Notes under the pieces: generated by a model
What the model was told of the DNA's origin: nothing
What the model saw: the letters and a program-made list of their open reading frames with translations, nothing else
The model's database searches: none
Program-made: the position numbers and the translations under genes
Shown: positions 31,870 to 44,514 of the stretch, one piece after another
How the letters are laid out: every line of letters begins with the position of its first letter
How positions within the stretch are numbered: position 1 is the first letter of the stretch
Assembly: GCF_004337985.1 (NCBI RefSeq)
Contig: NW_021940918.1
Coordinates: 3,069,014-3,133,013, forward strand
Direction: 5' to 3'
Length of the DNA: 64,000 nucleotides
Source: Pyricularia pennisetigena
Lineage: Eukaryota; Ascomycota; Sordariomycetes; Magnaporthales; Pyriculariaceae

Positions 31870-34035
31870 TTATCCAGGCATACCACCCATCTTACGCGCA
31901 CGCTGAGCACGTCTGTTGTGATTTGCTCTTGAGCTTTTGTTGGCCTCCTTGCGCCGCCTCGCCTGCTCAGTTCCGGCATCACCCGTCGGCCCAGACACAT
32001 CTCCACTGCTGGAAGGTCCGCCTCCTCTTCCGCGCCCTGATCCTCGCCCACCGCGCCCACGGCCTCTGCCTCTTCCGCGGCCGCCGCTCCCGCCTGCATC
32101 TGAATCCTCTGCCCCGGATCCGCCCGGACTTGCGCGCCATGCTGTGGAAGCCAGCTCCGTCTGCGCTCCTGTGAACGCTGTGAACTTGGCTTCAAGCCTG
32201 CGCTGCTGCTGCGGGTTCCTCGATAACATGATCGCCCAGCCCTCGATCGCCTCGTCTGTCAAACCCGTCTCTGCTCGCAGGCTTTGACGTGCGGAGCTGT
32301 TCCGCGTAGCATTATCCCGGCCAAAGACGCTAGCTTCGGCCTTCCATGCCTTGAAGAGCACCTCATCGTTTAGCGATTGGTCCTCGGCCCCTCCGGCTGC
32401 GTCCACTGTGCCTCCTACATCCTCCACATCGTATGTATCATCGCGCTCGTCGTCATCTGAATCAAACGTGGCAAGCGCTGCAAGAATAGCTGCTTTGTCT
32501 GGAGCTTTGGACTTGTCTTTGAGAATGTCGTCCGCTGTCCTGTCTGGGTTATGTTTGCCAATGTGCAGTTTGCCGGCATTTCCAGACAGCATGTCAAGTT
32601 CGTCATCGTCAAAGACGTTGTGGCGAACTGGCAGAGCTTGCTCCTTGAACCGGGGTGGCGTTGATCTAGGTGCCATATGATCTGTCGACGGCGGTGTGCG
32701 ATGCCCAGTGTTTGAGGACCTGATACAATAGAGAGTTAGATGTCCCGCACTTTCTCAATCGAAATGTCAAAGAAACAATCATTCGCCCATAGATGGTTTG
32801 AGGTTTACTCACAATTCTTCACTTCTGTCCGCGGCCTTGAGATGTTCAGGCAGCGAATCATCCAGCAGGTGCGCCACGACTTGCTCCTGATCCTCCCCAT
32901 ACTCGACCAGAAGCTTGGCAACAAAGGCGGACCCCAGGTCCGGAAACAAATCCTGTATTTGGGTGATTTGCTCCATGCGGTGGATATGCATCTCTTGCGA
33001 CGGGATTCCGAGGTCGAGAGCGACGCCCTTGCCTTTGTCAACCTTCTTCTGCAGCCGCCTGGCCGGCTGCCTGAGACCGACACCGGGCTTCTTGAAACCT
33101 GCCAAATCTTTGAGAATCGACTTGACCCTTGTGCTTGCAGACTCGGCCGCTCCATTAACCCGGCGTTCCAGCTGGCCCAGCAACGGCGTGGAAGTCACCA
33201 GCTCGGCGACAAGAGAATCATTCACATTGAGAGGCCCGGTGCGGTGCACCTCCGCCGCCGCCCGCAAGGCGTACAATTGATCGGTCAATACGCCATAGCC
33301 GCCTCCGCTGGTCTCTGCCAAGCCCATTACGCACAGGTAGGCAGTAGCCACGATCACTTTGCGTAGCGGCGGGTTCATGATGCGAAAGCAAGACACCAGG
33401 CCGTCCAAAAAGTCGCTTCCTGCCAGAAAGAACGCGGCAGCCCAGGGTATGCGGGCAATGAGGAAATTGAGCCTGCCCAGGCGAGCCTCGAGCTCGCGGA
33501 GGGCAGCCGGGTTGGCGAGCCCCGCGTCGAGGTCACGGATCAGCGACTTTTTGAGCGCGGCCAACGACGTCTCCAGGACTGCCTTCCTGTCAGCCGGCAG
33601 GGCTGAAAATAATTCCGGCATCCTTTTCCTGCTCTGTGTGCGGCACAGATCTGCAAAGAACTCCCATTGTAGAAGACGGAGCACAGTCGGCGGGATGATT
33701 TTTTGTTTAGATTTCGACTCGGATTTTGCAACCAGCAGCCTACTCGTAAGCATAAAAACACCTTTGAGCAAGGGCTGTTGGCCAGCTGCCGGGCCTAATA
33801 TGGTCAATCCATGCGTGGCAGCCTCGTGAGAAAATGATACAAGGAATTCCGGGATGGATTCGTCGACGAGTGAATGCTGGATAAAGTCATCTTCCGAGAG
33901 AGATAGGTGCGCCTCTATTAGAGAGATCCAAGCTGTGATGCAGGCGGTCCATTCGTCCGGTTGTATTTGGTCCCTGAGTTTTGCGCCGAGAAATGGTGCA
34001 AAAGGAGGAAGAGGAAGGGATGGTGGGGAAACCAT
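31870..34035 (-). CDS. CUE-domain protein, Cue3/ASCC2-like
   Basis: Exons 34035-32813 and 32719-31870 join in phase 2 (GTGAGT donor, TATCAG acceptor) to 690 residues. Residues about 353-398 form a CUE domain with the M-F-P/L-L signature (IQDLFPDLGS...LLVEYGEDQEQVVAHLLDD), which binds ubiquitin. A large helical N-terminal region precedes it, and an acidic region and an RG-rich basic tail (about residues 600-650) follow. This order fits fungal Cue3/Rqt3 and animal ASCC2, a subunit of the ribosome quality control trigger complex that splits ubiquitinated collided ribosomes. The RG tail suggests RNA or ribosome contact. Orthology is inferred from architecture. Confidence 0.8.
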
Positions 34036-34594
34036 AATTAGCTTTAGGTACGGTACAGCGACTGCTGGCCTTTGCTTGCTTGAGTATTGCAGGTTAGCTG
34101 TTCTGCTTGCACCGCAGCGTGGCGTGTACTATGTATGCTCAGAGCTCTATGCCAAGGCAGACGTGTCGAGAATTTGGCGGAACAAAACAAGTACTGCCGG
34201 TATCATGAAAGTCGACTTTATAGACTGACTACATGCGATCATTATGCCTCAATCCAGTTCACCATGAGTTAGTTCCACTCATCATCCATTGGGCCTGCCA
34301 CACACGCAGGCTGTCTTTGCCCCTTGTTGGCGGCTAAAAGCACCCCGTCGAAGACCACCGCGGTGGGGACAATGCCTAAAAGAGACTAGCGCATCTTATC
34401 CTCAGTTGCCCTACTAGCCCCACTCAAAAAGTTCTACGCACATTATCGTCGTCGCCGCCCGCAATCGCATCGCGTAGCAAACCTCTTACTTTTCTGCGGC
34501 AGCAAAATCACAGCATCCCATCACTTTGCCGAGACCAACAGTCCGAGTCGTGGGAAACCAGTCAACAACAAAAAAAAAAAAAAAAACATTCAAG
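34036..34594. other. Divergent promoter of the CUE-domain and S20 genes
   Basis: About 560 bp of noncoding sequence, ending in an A run (34570-34586) in the leader of the ribosomal protein gene. Confidence 0.6.
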
Positions 34595-35031
34595 ATGTCG
34601 TACAACAAGGACAAGGACTTCGGCGGCGAGGCCCCCGTACGTATTTCGAACGATAACCCCCTCTCAAAACATTTAAAAATCACCAATACTAACAAGCTAC
34701 CCGTTGTTCTCCCTCGCAACAGAAGACTCACAAGATCCGCATCACCCTGACCTCGCGCAAGGTCCAGTCCCTCGAGAAGGTCTGCACCGAGCTCATTGAG
34801 CGCGCCAAGTCCAAGGACCTGCGCGTCAAGGGCCCCGTCCGCCTGCCCACCAAGACGCTCAAGATCACCACCCGCAAGACGCCCTGCGGTGAGGGTTCCA
34901 AGACCTGGGACTGCTACGAGATGCGCATCCACAAGCGCCTCATCGACCTCAACGCCCCGACCGAGATTGTCAAGCAGATCATCGTCAACATCGAGGCCGG
35001 CGTCGAGGTCGAGGTCACCATTGCCGCTTAA
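34595..35031 (+). CDS. RPS20: 40S ribosomal protein S20 (uS10)
   Basis: Exons 34595-34636 and 34723-35031 give 116 residues. The first exon is 14 codons ([14 protein letters not shown]), and the intron carries a TACTAAC branch site at about 34687 and a CAACAG acceptor. The second exon begins [19 protein letters not shown] and contains [20 protein letters not shown] and [14 protein letters not shown], the near-invariant uS10 sequence of the small ribosomal subunit head. Length equals the usual fungal S20. A short first exon is common in ribosomal protein genes. This is the most certain call in the window. Confidence 0.97.
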
Positions 35032-35655
35032 ACGCGCGCCGTGCGTGGCTTGATCCTTTTGTGACCGGAATGTGTCGTGAGGGTGCTTGAGGGGATTTGG
35101 GGAGCGGATTGACGCTACATACGACTTTTTACGACTCGGGAAGCGAGGGGGAGGAATGATGATTACGACGGGACAGTTCGAGAGGAGTGTTCTGGGAGTG
35201 ATCACCACCTTGATGGGTCCCATTGGACGTCTAGAGTAGCTGCCGGCAACCCTGTGTCCACAATCAAATTTTACGACATTGACGACAGAATCTTTTGCCT
35301 GAAATTGCAACTGTGACTTGACTGTAGCATTTGGAAGCCAGGAATTACAGACGAGGGATTATGGCCCAGATCCCAGCTAACAGACTCAGTAGATGACGGG
35401 GGCTTGGATGACAACTTTATATTCATCTACCTTTATGAAAGCATTGCCCACAACACCTATTTGACAGTTAGCGGTCTAACAACAAACCCGAAGCCAATCC
35501 AATTTGTTCGACTGTTACAGTCGTTTACTTTTTTTTTTTTTTTCATTTTACAATCCTAACGCCGCTTTAATCCTCAGTGCTATATACATAGTTTCTTTTC
35601 CCAAGAGATCAAGACAATTACATCGTTTAGTCGTCAGAAAAGACCATTCAAACGT
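35032..35655. other. Intergenic between convergent S20 and nucleoporin genes
   Basis: Contains 3' untranslated regions and a T run at 35529-35543. No coding potential is seen. Confidence 0.65.
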
Positions 35656-37815
35656 CTAGAAATCCCAAGTGCACCATTCCCTAAGCGGAGGCACTTCCGG
35701 GATCGTGGCATTGTGGAAACGTCCCGTGTTTATAAAGGGCTCCCACGCAGCTCTCGTGGCGGCATCATATGCCTCGGGCGCCGCCTCGGTGTCACTGTAG
35801 TACGTCGGCGGTCCATTGGGGTTCCATATCCGCGTCACACTGCCATCAAAGTTCCGCATTGCTGGGAATGGTGCTGTCTCGGCTGCTCCCGCCTTTGGGG
35901 TCTCATATGACACGCTCTTGCCTTTGAAGGTGTTCAAGGTGCCGTCTGGATTCTTGGTGATATATGTCGAGGCGGGAGGATGCTGACGCGTGGCTCCGGG
36001 GGCATAGGGTGATGGCCCGTCGGGCGCACTCGCCGCGGCAGATTGGGCAGCACCGAAAGGATTGCTGGCGGCGGGCGCTTGTCCGAATGGATTGGACGCT
36101 GGCTGTGACGGCTGTCCAAAGGGATTGCTGTTTGTAGCGGCAGGTGGCTGACCGAAGGGGGCTGAGCTTGCTGCTGGCGTTGCTGGTGGTCCAGACATGT
36201 CCATCGATTGTTCAGGGGCGGACGAGGGCTGCGCTGGTGGAGCTCCGAAAGGGCCACTCGAAGGGGCCTGGCCAAAGGGTGAAACTGAGGCCTGGCCAAA
36301 ACCAGAGTTCAGTTTGGAGGGCTGACCGAAAGCATTTTGTGTCGAATTTGCCGAGGCTGCCTGGGCAAACGGACTAGCATTGCTGGTTTGTCCGAACGGG
36401 CTTGAGCCTGTGTTGCTCGACCCAAATGCGTTCCCATTCGTGGTCGATGGGGCACCGAATGGATTCGGTTTCTGTCCAAGGGCTGACGGTTGGCCGAACC
36501 CAGAGGTGCCACCCATAGGCGTCGCCGACCCGAATGCAGGTGCAGGCTGTGATGGTTGTCCGAACGCTGGTGCCGCAGAGGCGGACGGCTGACCAAATCC
36601 AGATGGGGCAGCATTAGAGGGCTGCGAGGCTTGCCCAAAGGCTGGGGTACCGAACGGACTAGGCTTTTGTCCCAAAGCCGATGTTTGACCAAAGGCGCCA
36701 ACGCCCCCTCCCAGTGCCGAAGGTTGCCCGAAGGCGCTAGGGGTCCCTCCCAAAGCCGAAGGCTGACCGAACGCGCTCACACCGCCGCCAAGAGTAGAAG
36801 GTTGACCAAAGCCTCCGGCAGGCTTGGCAGGTTGCCCGAAAGCTGGTGCTCCGAAAGGGCTGGGAGTCTGACCAAGGGTTGATGGTTGACCAAAGCCCCC
36901 AGTTGAACCTCCTGATGGCTGTCCAAAACCTCCCGTTGTGCCTCCGGTCGCAGTTCCGAAAGGTTTGGGTGCTCCGAACGGGTTGCTTGTTTGCTGCTGT
37001 CTACCAACAGCAAACGTGCCATTGGTGTTGTTTTGCACCACTGATAGCCTGTTGGGATTCTTGTTTTGAGCACTTATTATGTACTCAAGCGCGCCGTCGA
37101 GATTTTGAAGCGCGTTCTGAATCTGGTTGTCGGCATCTCGGTAGATGCCTTCGATCTGGCTAAGCTGTTTGCAGGTCACCCAAGTCAGCCATCGGCGCGA
37201 CATCCAGGCTTCACAGTCAGTATCCTGAGGATCTACATACCGCGCCCTGGGGGTTTCCCATCAAGACGCCCTCCTCGTACACCAAGCGGACCTCCTCAAA
37301 ACTTTGCTCGCGGGGAAAGCCACCGAACAGCTGCTCCGGCGCGTCCCGGCCGGGTCCGTAAGACGATAGAATCCATTGAGGCTTCTCTGTGGTCAGGTCC
37401 ACCTGTATCGTTTCTTTGCTCAGGTTGAACGGTAGGTCTGTTTGGGTGTCAGATCGATGCAAGCTCCAGTCCGAAATACAGCAAGCCAACCTGCCGTCGA
37501 CATGTGTCGCGTACCTTTGGTGTTGCGGTTGTTTGATGCACCGCCGCCGCCGCCGCCAAAGGCGGAGAAGCGATTGCTGTTTGCATTCGGATGCTCGAAC
37601 CTGCAGTTATCTGAGCTCGATCGTAAGCCTGGGTCTCAATTTGCCGTGGCGCCGATTGCGTTGCGCACTGGCTGGCGGCTTCTCCCGCATTGCGAGAGGG
37701 TAAAGAAACGGGCAGGCGCAGAGAGGATGCTGCGCGCCAGCTTCCACAAAGAGCGTGTTTGCTACATACTGCCGTTTTTGCAGTATCCCTGCTGAAAGAA
37801 TTTGCACAGGGTCAT
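35656..37815 (-). CDS. CCCH zinc-finger FG nucleoporin, Amo1/Nup42-like
   Basis: Four exons (37815-37770, 37610-37515, 37437-37241, 37164-35656) join in frame to 615 residues. The first two exons rebuild a CCCH finger, CKFFQQGYCKNGNNCRFEH (C-x7-C-x5-C-x3-H), which fixes the second-exon acceptor. Exon 3 encodes LTTEKPQWILSSYGPGRDAP and FGGFPREQSFEEVR, conserved in fungal Amo1/Nup42 relatives. Exon 4 holds a coiled region (GIYRDADNQIQNALQNL) and then over 30 FG/GFGQPS-type repeats, the disordered transport barrier of the nuclear pore. A folded C-terminus ends ReW-CTWDF-like. Nup42 docks mRNA export factors at the cytoplasmic face, and Amo1 also affects microtubule organisation in fission yeast. 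Confidence 0.87.
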
Positions 37816-39256
37816 GATGCTGCTGATCGTGTCAAGATTGAGCGGTTATGGTGTTTGTCGCATGTTGATTGTGTCGGTCTTTGTCGCTAGGATGTGTGCG
37901 GGGACGGTGAGAAAGTGATCTTTTGTCGAGTGGAATTTGTGGCGCGTCGCGGTCGGGGATGCTGTTTTTGGATGGCGCTTGAATTGAAGCTGTCAAAGCT
38001 CAGGGACCTTGATGGCCCACTTGCTGGACTGATAAGGCTTGATAGGTGACTAATCTGCACTGTACTATCACTGTGGTGTGCCACACTATCGCAAAAAACA
38101 GAAAGACGCAGAACTTGAAATACTCTTTTTTTTTTTGCTTCATTCACATGCTTCTCGCACAGGTCTTTTGTTGTCATATTCCCACGGCAACAGGACCAAA
38201 TCTGCACAATATAACACTAATCCGACTAATCTTTCATGCCGACATGGTGCTCAAGTCAAGTCGACCACAAGTTCTGGTTCGCCGACCTGGTGGTGGCGAA
38301 ACCTCCAACACAGCTAGCAAGATGACAGTGTCCAGGGACCAAGCAAAGACCGATTGATGTAGGATTCACCGAGCATGGTGACCACCCATGCTTTTGAGAA
38401 AGCATAGCGAATATGATGCAAGTTGACCTTTGGAACTTGTCCAAGTAAATCACCTGAGGACGTATATCTACAACATAATCAGTCCAAGGGAACCCAGCAA
38501 CGATCGCCGAGCGACCCAACAGGCTGAGCAACTACCTTAGTCAGTGCTATGAATTTTCCATCTAGCCGACGTTACACATGCGAATGTTATTCCGAATGGG
38601 CTTGGCCGAACTTCTCCGCCAAAGCTGGCCGAATTTGGGATAGCGTCTATTGAAGGATCTCTGATGATTCTTGCTGCATAAACCGATTGGCAGTGGGTGG
38701 GTTTATCAATCGACTTGACGCAGGAGACAAAAATACATGACCGGCACAAGAATAGTATTTTGCAAGCACCAACCAACGCGTCGGGGGTCGTCGGCAATGT
38801 CACCTTGATATGAGTGAGTAAAAATACATCTTATCAGAGGCAGTCCTACGCGATATGCTCACTGGTTCTGGTTGGGCTCCAGTGCCCCACCATCTACGAA
38901 ACTTGAGATAGTACTTGTTACCACAAAAATAGATCAAGTGAGCCAAGGGCCCGTTGCTCATGCCGGGATGGTTGACTACTTCGACCGCGGTGGTGACCCT
39001 TGTTTTTTTTTTTTTTTTTCTTTTATTCATTTGACAGTCCTGGGTAATCCCAGCGGCCAAACAAAGCGGCAGCCCGTTATAGGTACTCAATCTAGGATCT
39101 GAATACGAATTAAGACAGTCACGGCATCATATAACCTTATATATTTAATGCCTAAAAAAATCCTTCAATAGCCTAACATTAGAAAATGACAAACAACAAC
39201 GCTGGAAAACCTCAAGCTTCCGATGATCATTCGGCTTCTAGCCATGCCTTCCTTAC
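37816..39256. other. Intergenic, no gene seen
   Basis: About 1.4 kb with only short frames of random composition. A T run lies at 39003-39019. Confidence 0.55.
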
Positions 39257-40619
39257 TCATGCAAGAGTAGCCTTGATTTGGGGAACGAGCTGCTCCTTCA
39301 CGTAGGACGGGTTCCTCCAGTCGGACCAGTCGTGGTTCAGGACGCCCCAGGACTCCTCAAAGTCATGGGTTCCCTGCCTGGTGTAGTAGCTGCCGGCCAC
39401 GACCCAGATGAAGAAGCTGGCCTTCTGGGCGGGCATGTACTGGGCGATGCAGGTGGCGTAGACGCCCTGCCAGCTGTTGTCCATCATGTTGAAGCCGTAC
39501 TCTGTCAGCATGACGGGGAAGGCGGTGACGTTGGGGTCGGACAGGGCCTGGAAGCCGTTGTTGTAGAGGTTGCTCTGCAGGTTGGTGCAGTTGCTCTGGC
39601 TGGTCTCGTAGTTGTGCAGCTCGACGACGAGCTTGTCGCGGCCCCAGTTGGGGAAGTCGTCAAAGGAGAAGCGGGTGGTGCCGGGCGTGAGGGCCTCGCC
39701 CCTGACGACGGGGGTCATGTACGTGTCGTAGTTGAGGCCGGACAGGAAGACGAGCACGTCGGCGTTGGCGGCGTGCACGGCGTTGGCGCCGCGCTTCATG
39801 TAATCGTACCACGACTGCCAGTTGTAGCTGCTGAAGGCCGGGCTGCTCTCGGCGGGCGTGCGCGGCTCGTTGCGCAGCGAGATGGAGGTCAGCGCCTTCC
39901 ACTTCTTGCCGTGCTTGGCCATGTACTCGAGGCCGCGGACCCAGAGGTCGGCGCTGAACTGCGAGTCGCCCCAGAACGCGTTGCCGTCGTCGGCACCGCA
40001 GCACCACTTGCCCTTGGAGATGTGGTTGTCGAGCACGATGTGGATCTGCTGGCGGGCCAGCTCGGCTGCCACGGCATCAAAGACCTGTTAGGGCACAAGG
40101 CGAGGGGGGTTTGTGTTAGAAGACAATGACTTTCTTGTTGTGGGAGACAGATGGATCCGTTTGGCGGGCAAGGCGACTTACCTCCAGGCGAGTTGACTTG
40201 GCCGTGAACTGGGGGTTCTTTCCGAGGAACTGGTTCAGGATCTTGGTGCCGTTCTCCTGACCAAGACCATCGGTAAAGGCCTTTTCGAGAGCGATATCAG
40301 TGCCGCCATTGTCGTAGATCTGATCAACCATCTCGATGGCAAAGGTCAAGCGGACAGCGTTCATGCCAATGCTCTTGATCTTGGAGGCGATGAACTCGAT
40401 GCTCTGGTACTGCAGACCCTCGGGTATCATGACCTCGCCGTGACCGGGCCAGTTGATGCCGGCAAAGGTGACGGTGTTGCCCGAGGCATCCTTGGTCCAG
40501 CGACCGTCAACGCGGAAGGGCGTGTTGGGCCATGCGGCCTGGCGAGCCTGGACGGGCTCCGAAGCTGGTGCGGCCGAGGCGACGCCGACCAAGGCGAGAA
40601 GAAAGCCGAGTCTAACCAT
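39257..40619 (-). CDS. Secreted glycoside hydrolase family 5 endoglucanase
   Basis: Exons 40619-40182 and 40084-39257, phase 0, give 421 residues. MVRLGFLLALVGVASA is the signal peptide. The TIM-barrel domain contains GINWPGHGE near residue 54, IGMNAVRLTF near 84, HIVLDNH near 160 and the two catalytic glutamates in SISLRNEP (E219, acid/base) and VMLTEYGF (E341, nucleophile), spaced as in GH5. Family members cut beta-1,4-glucan or mannan; the subfamily is not determined. There is no cellulose-binding module. The 97-bp intron has a CCTAAC branch site immediately before its CAG acceptor. A role in plant cell wall degradation is likely but inferred. Confidence 0.88.
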
Positions 40620-42574
40620 GATTGTGTGTCGAGGGCTTTTTGTATCAAGTGAGGTAAAACGAATGTCGACTCGACCACTGAGGCGGGCTGTAGTCCGCTG
40701 CTATGCTGACAATCGAAGGCAATCTTCGATGGCATGCCGTCTCCAAAAATCCCATGATGCACAACGGGAAGAGTGCGGCTCTTATATTCCCCCATCATGA
40801 CGGCTACCATGTCTACGCGTGGTGAGCAAATGTCAGTGCTACCGGTACATGGGATAACAAGGTACCTGACCCTTTACTCACGCGACTCACGATGCTACAA
40901 GCACAGCCACCCCTGACATGTTTGTTTCGCGGGTCTAAAAATTAACCCCCNNNNNNNNNNNNNNNNNNNNNNNNNNNNNNNNNNNNNNNNNNNNNNNNNN
41001 NNNNNNNNNNNGCCCATCTTCTCGTGTGGCCAGAGACTCAAAGGCAAAGTGGAGGGGGGAAGAAGAAATCGCAACGGTTCCTGGATCGGCTCCGACTCCC
41101 CCATCGTCCAGACCTTGTTTGCATGTGTTCGTCCCATCTTGGTCTGAACGGTCGACATGCCCGCTCCTCATTGGTTCGGCTCGGGAAGAAAGTTGTTTTC
41201 TGTCTCTTGTGTCTCTCTGTCACTCTCTCTACCGAACTTATTGCTTCTGCCGGCACCAAAGACGTCAAAAAACCAGGCACCCCCATGCGCAAAACCAAGA
41301 TTCCTCCCCGCACGCACGCACCGCACCGCAACTCTTAAAACCCCACAGACAGAGATTGACGAATTGAAAAAGCTGCAGTGACAGGCTGGGGGGGTTTATG
41401 GGGGAGAGATGGGAAATGTGGTTCGGTTACCGCCCCCAGAAAATCCACCATCCTCCCTTGTTCCCTCGGCTTCATTGTCGTAATTTGAACTTGGTCTGCC
41501 ACTACAACCTCCACATCAGGGGTGTCTGGTGATTAGTGGAATCACATTTTCTCAATGCTTCATCTTGTCGCTTTGGGGAAGTGTTTGACGGGCCCATTTT
41601 CCCCAATTTTTAGGGGGTTTGGTGGGGAGGGACATCGATCAATGCCCAAGCACCTAAATAAAACCGATAATACTACCACATAATACACAATGGCAAGTTA
41701 ACTTTTGTACAAACGTCATCACGAGACTTTCTGCTCGAACTATGCCCCCGCTTTACGTGTTACGCGAGCGAAATGAGTCTTTGCTCTTTTTTTTTTCTTT
41801 CGTTTTCTTAAGCCCGCGCCTGCTCCATTCTGAAACTGATGTATGATATTCTGTTGACGTAAGTTTACATGATCGTCGCGGTGTTGCGGGTTAGCTTTCG
41901 ACCGAATTGACCGAAATTATATGCGCCGCCGCCGCCCTCCCTTATTTTTGGGTCTATATTGTTCACTTTTCTACCTCTTGGCGAAACTGTTCCCTCCAGC
42001 AAGGTTTTCTTTTTTTGGTTTTTGTCTCGTCACAAGATGCAAAATAGTCGAAAAGTCTTGACACCTGCCTTCTCGAGATCGTCTCCGAGCTGTTCCTAGG
42101 GGCTATGATGTAAGAGTCTTTCCACTCGTCATGATCTGGCTTGACAAGGTATATTCTATCCCTGGTCTTGATAGCAATCTTCATTCCATGTCAAAGTTCT
42201 ACCCACGAGCTAAACCGAGTGGGTGAACATTGGTTCGGAAGGGCCTGTGAGGACCTTGACAATACGCTTCAGTCTATGTTTTTTTTTTTTACTTTTTTTT
42301 TATTTTTTTCTTTCCCCACATATGCTTGTAACAATCCACTGCATCAAAGGACTTGATCAAATAAAAACAAAATCCCACTGGCCGCCAAGGATTCATATAT
42401 GGCAAGATGTCCGTTAAGAAAATGGGAGACCAAGAACAGCATGACAACATACCCTTTCTGTCCGGGTTAATTTCTTTTGGTCAACACTTTCTAACAGAGC
42501 TCGACTATACACGCAGCACGTTCATGCCAAAAAAAGACACTGAAACAATCTCTTTCAAGACCAAACCCCCACTT
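40620..42574. other. Intergenic with a gap, no gene seen
   Basis: Contains the GH5 promoter (TATAAG on the minus strand at 40782-40787, about 165 bases upstream of its ATG), the N gap at about 40951-41011 and noncoding sequence to the P450 stop. T runs occur near 41787-41797 and 42279-42300. Confidence 0.55.
40951..41011. other. Assembly gap (about 61 N)
   Basis: A short N run flanked by CCCCC on the left, with no coding frame interrupted. Confidence 0.95.
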
Positions 42575-44514
42575 TTACGCCGACAAATCCCGTTCCCTAA
42601 ACTCGCAGATAGGACCCTCCTTCAGACTGGTAAAAGTGTCGACCAGCTGGAACTCAGACTCCCTGTGCCTCCCCCACTCGGCTCCGGGTTTGCCTCCCTC
42701 GGACGGGTCCTCGACCCCGACGGCCTTGCGCATGTCGTAGGTGAAGAGTGTCCTGGCCAACGTGGTCGACATCTCGACGTACGCCAGACCCTTGCCGATG
42801 CAGCCCCTGGGCCCGATGCTAAAGGGGCAGAAGGCGCTCTGCGCGGCCTGGACGTCGGCCTCGGTCACGGCGCGGCCCGACTTGAGGACCGAGCCGGCGA
42901 TCCAGCGCTCCGGCGCAAACGCAAACGGGTCGGGGTAGTAGGCCTCGTTGTGGTGGATGGTGTAGTGCGGCGTGCCGACGACGGTGCCCTCGGGCAGCGT
43001 CTCGCCGTCGACCGTGATGCCGCCGCTCAGGACCTCACGCGGCAGGAGGCCGCCGACCGAGGGGGATAGACGCATGGCCTCGTCGATGCAAGCGCGCAGG
43101 TAGGTCAGTCCGTTGAGTTGGGGTCCCTGCTTGATGTCCTCGACGTTGGAGAAGGTGGTGCGGACCTCCTCGGTCACGCGGGCGAGGGCGGCGGGGTTGC
43201 GGCAGAGGTAGAAGAGCGTGGCGGCCATGGCGGTGGAGGTGGTGTCGGAACCGGCGATGATGCTGTTTTTTTTTTTCGACATAGCGCCAGATTAGCACGG
43301 GGTTATTTGCTGCAGCCTTGGTCAAACACGAGAGGGTCAGCTAAACTTACAGAAGGTTGGACTCTCCCCAGAGCTCGGGAGTGCTGAAGCCCTGGCCGGT
43401 CTCGGGGTCACGGGCACGCAGCAGATGGTAGAAGAAGTCGCGGCGGTCCGTCTCGTCGCCAAGCTTGGTGCGCTCGGTAAGTTGTGCGCGGCTGTACTTC
43501 ATGTACTTGGCACGACCGGCTGCGATCTTGGGGAACAGGACCTTGTCGAGACTGAGCTTGTCGATGATGGGCATGGTTCCGCACTGTTGCCGTGTTAGCC
43601 TCGCTGAACCTGTGGCTCGTACGTTCAGGATAAAAGACAGCGGGCCAAGCTTACAATCAAATGCCTCTGAGCCGCAGCACCGACCATATCCAAAGCGTAG
43701 CGGTTATCTTCGCTCTCGAGCATGTGGAAGGCCTTTCCGAAAGCGAGGTCACCGAGGATATCCATGGCGAGGTAGTTGCACCAGTCGGACATGTTCTTGG
43801 GAGTGGTCCAGCCCTTGTTCTCGGGGGAGGCGCCACGGCCAATCTCGGCGCAGAATGTGCGCTCGTTGGCCAGGATGTAGCGCTCCATCTGCTTGATGGC
43901 GTTATCAGAGAAGGCATGCGACAGGACGCGACGCTTGCGGGCGTGAAGGTCGCGATCGCGCGCATTGTGCGTGTTGGGCGCCGGGTGCACGAAGGCGTCG
44001 TAGAACTCGGCCTTGCGGACGTTGGCCCTGAAGCCGTAGACGTCCTTCAGGGCCGTGGCGCTGTTGACCGAAATGCTGTTGGGGCCGAATCGGACTACTT
44101 TGCCTGTAGAGACGCACAGAAAGCCATGTGAGCCGCGTACTCCCGCAACTAGATCCGTCATGTTGTGGAACCCCAGCCAAGTCCCCAAGGGGTTGTTACG
44201 TTACACTGCCGCGAACCACAACTTACCATATTTTTGGTGCATGCGCCAAAACTCAAGATGACGGTCTCCTCTCCAGGCGTGGTAAAGCTGGTAGACATCT
44301 GATATCCTAGCCAGGAACGGTCCGGGGTATTTCGCCAGAGGATGAAAGTATAACCTATAAACCACGAGGCACGATGTCTGCCAGGCGCAACCAACTCGTT
44401 AGTTTCCGGCGATTGTTTCTGTAAAACGGGCAATTTGTGCCAACCCACGTAGATGAAGACGGCTCCCGCCAAGAGGCTGAGCCAGGTGTAAACTTGCTCC
44501 ATGCTGAAAGCCAT
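42575..44514 (-). CDS. Cytochrome P450 monooxygenase
   Basis: Five exons (44514-44449, 44377-44227, 44103-43655, 43583-43351, 43262-42575) join in frame to 528 residues. The N-terminus is a membrane anchor ([14 protein letters not shown]) followed by [17 protein letters not shown], typical of ER-bound fungal P450s. The I-helix oxygen-binding segment AGSDTTS, the K-helix EAMR (ExxR), PERW and the heme-binding [10 protein letters not shown] are all present. The layout and wording resemble pisatin demethylase and benzoate hydroxylase-like P450s, but the substrate cannot be read. No backbone biosynthetic gene lies nearby, so it is not visibly part of a metabolite cluster. The second-exon acceptor was chosen to restore the VVYRLYFHP motif. 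Confidence 0.88.

Noticed and set aside
39278..40129. 283-codon plus-strand frame opposite the GH5 gene
   Set aside because: Antisense shadow of a well-supported enzyme with both catalytic glutamates on the minus strand.
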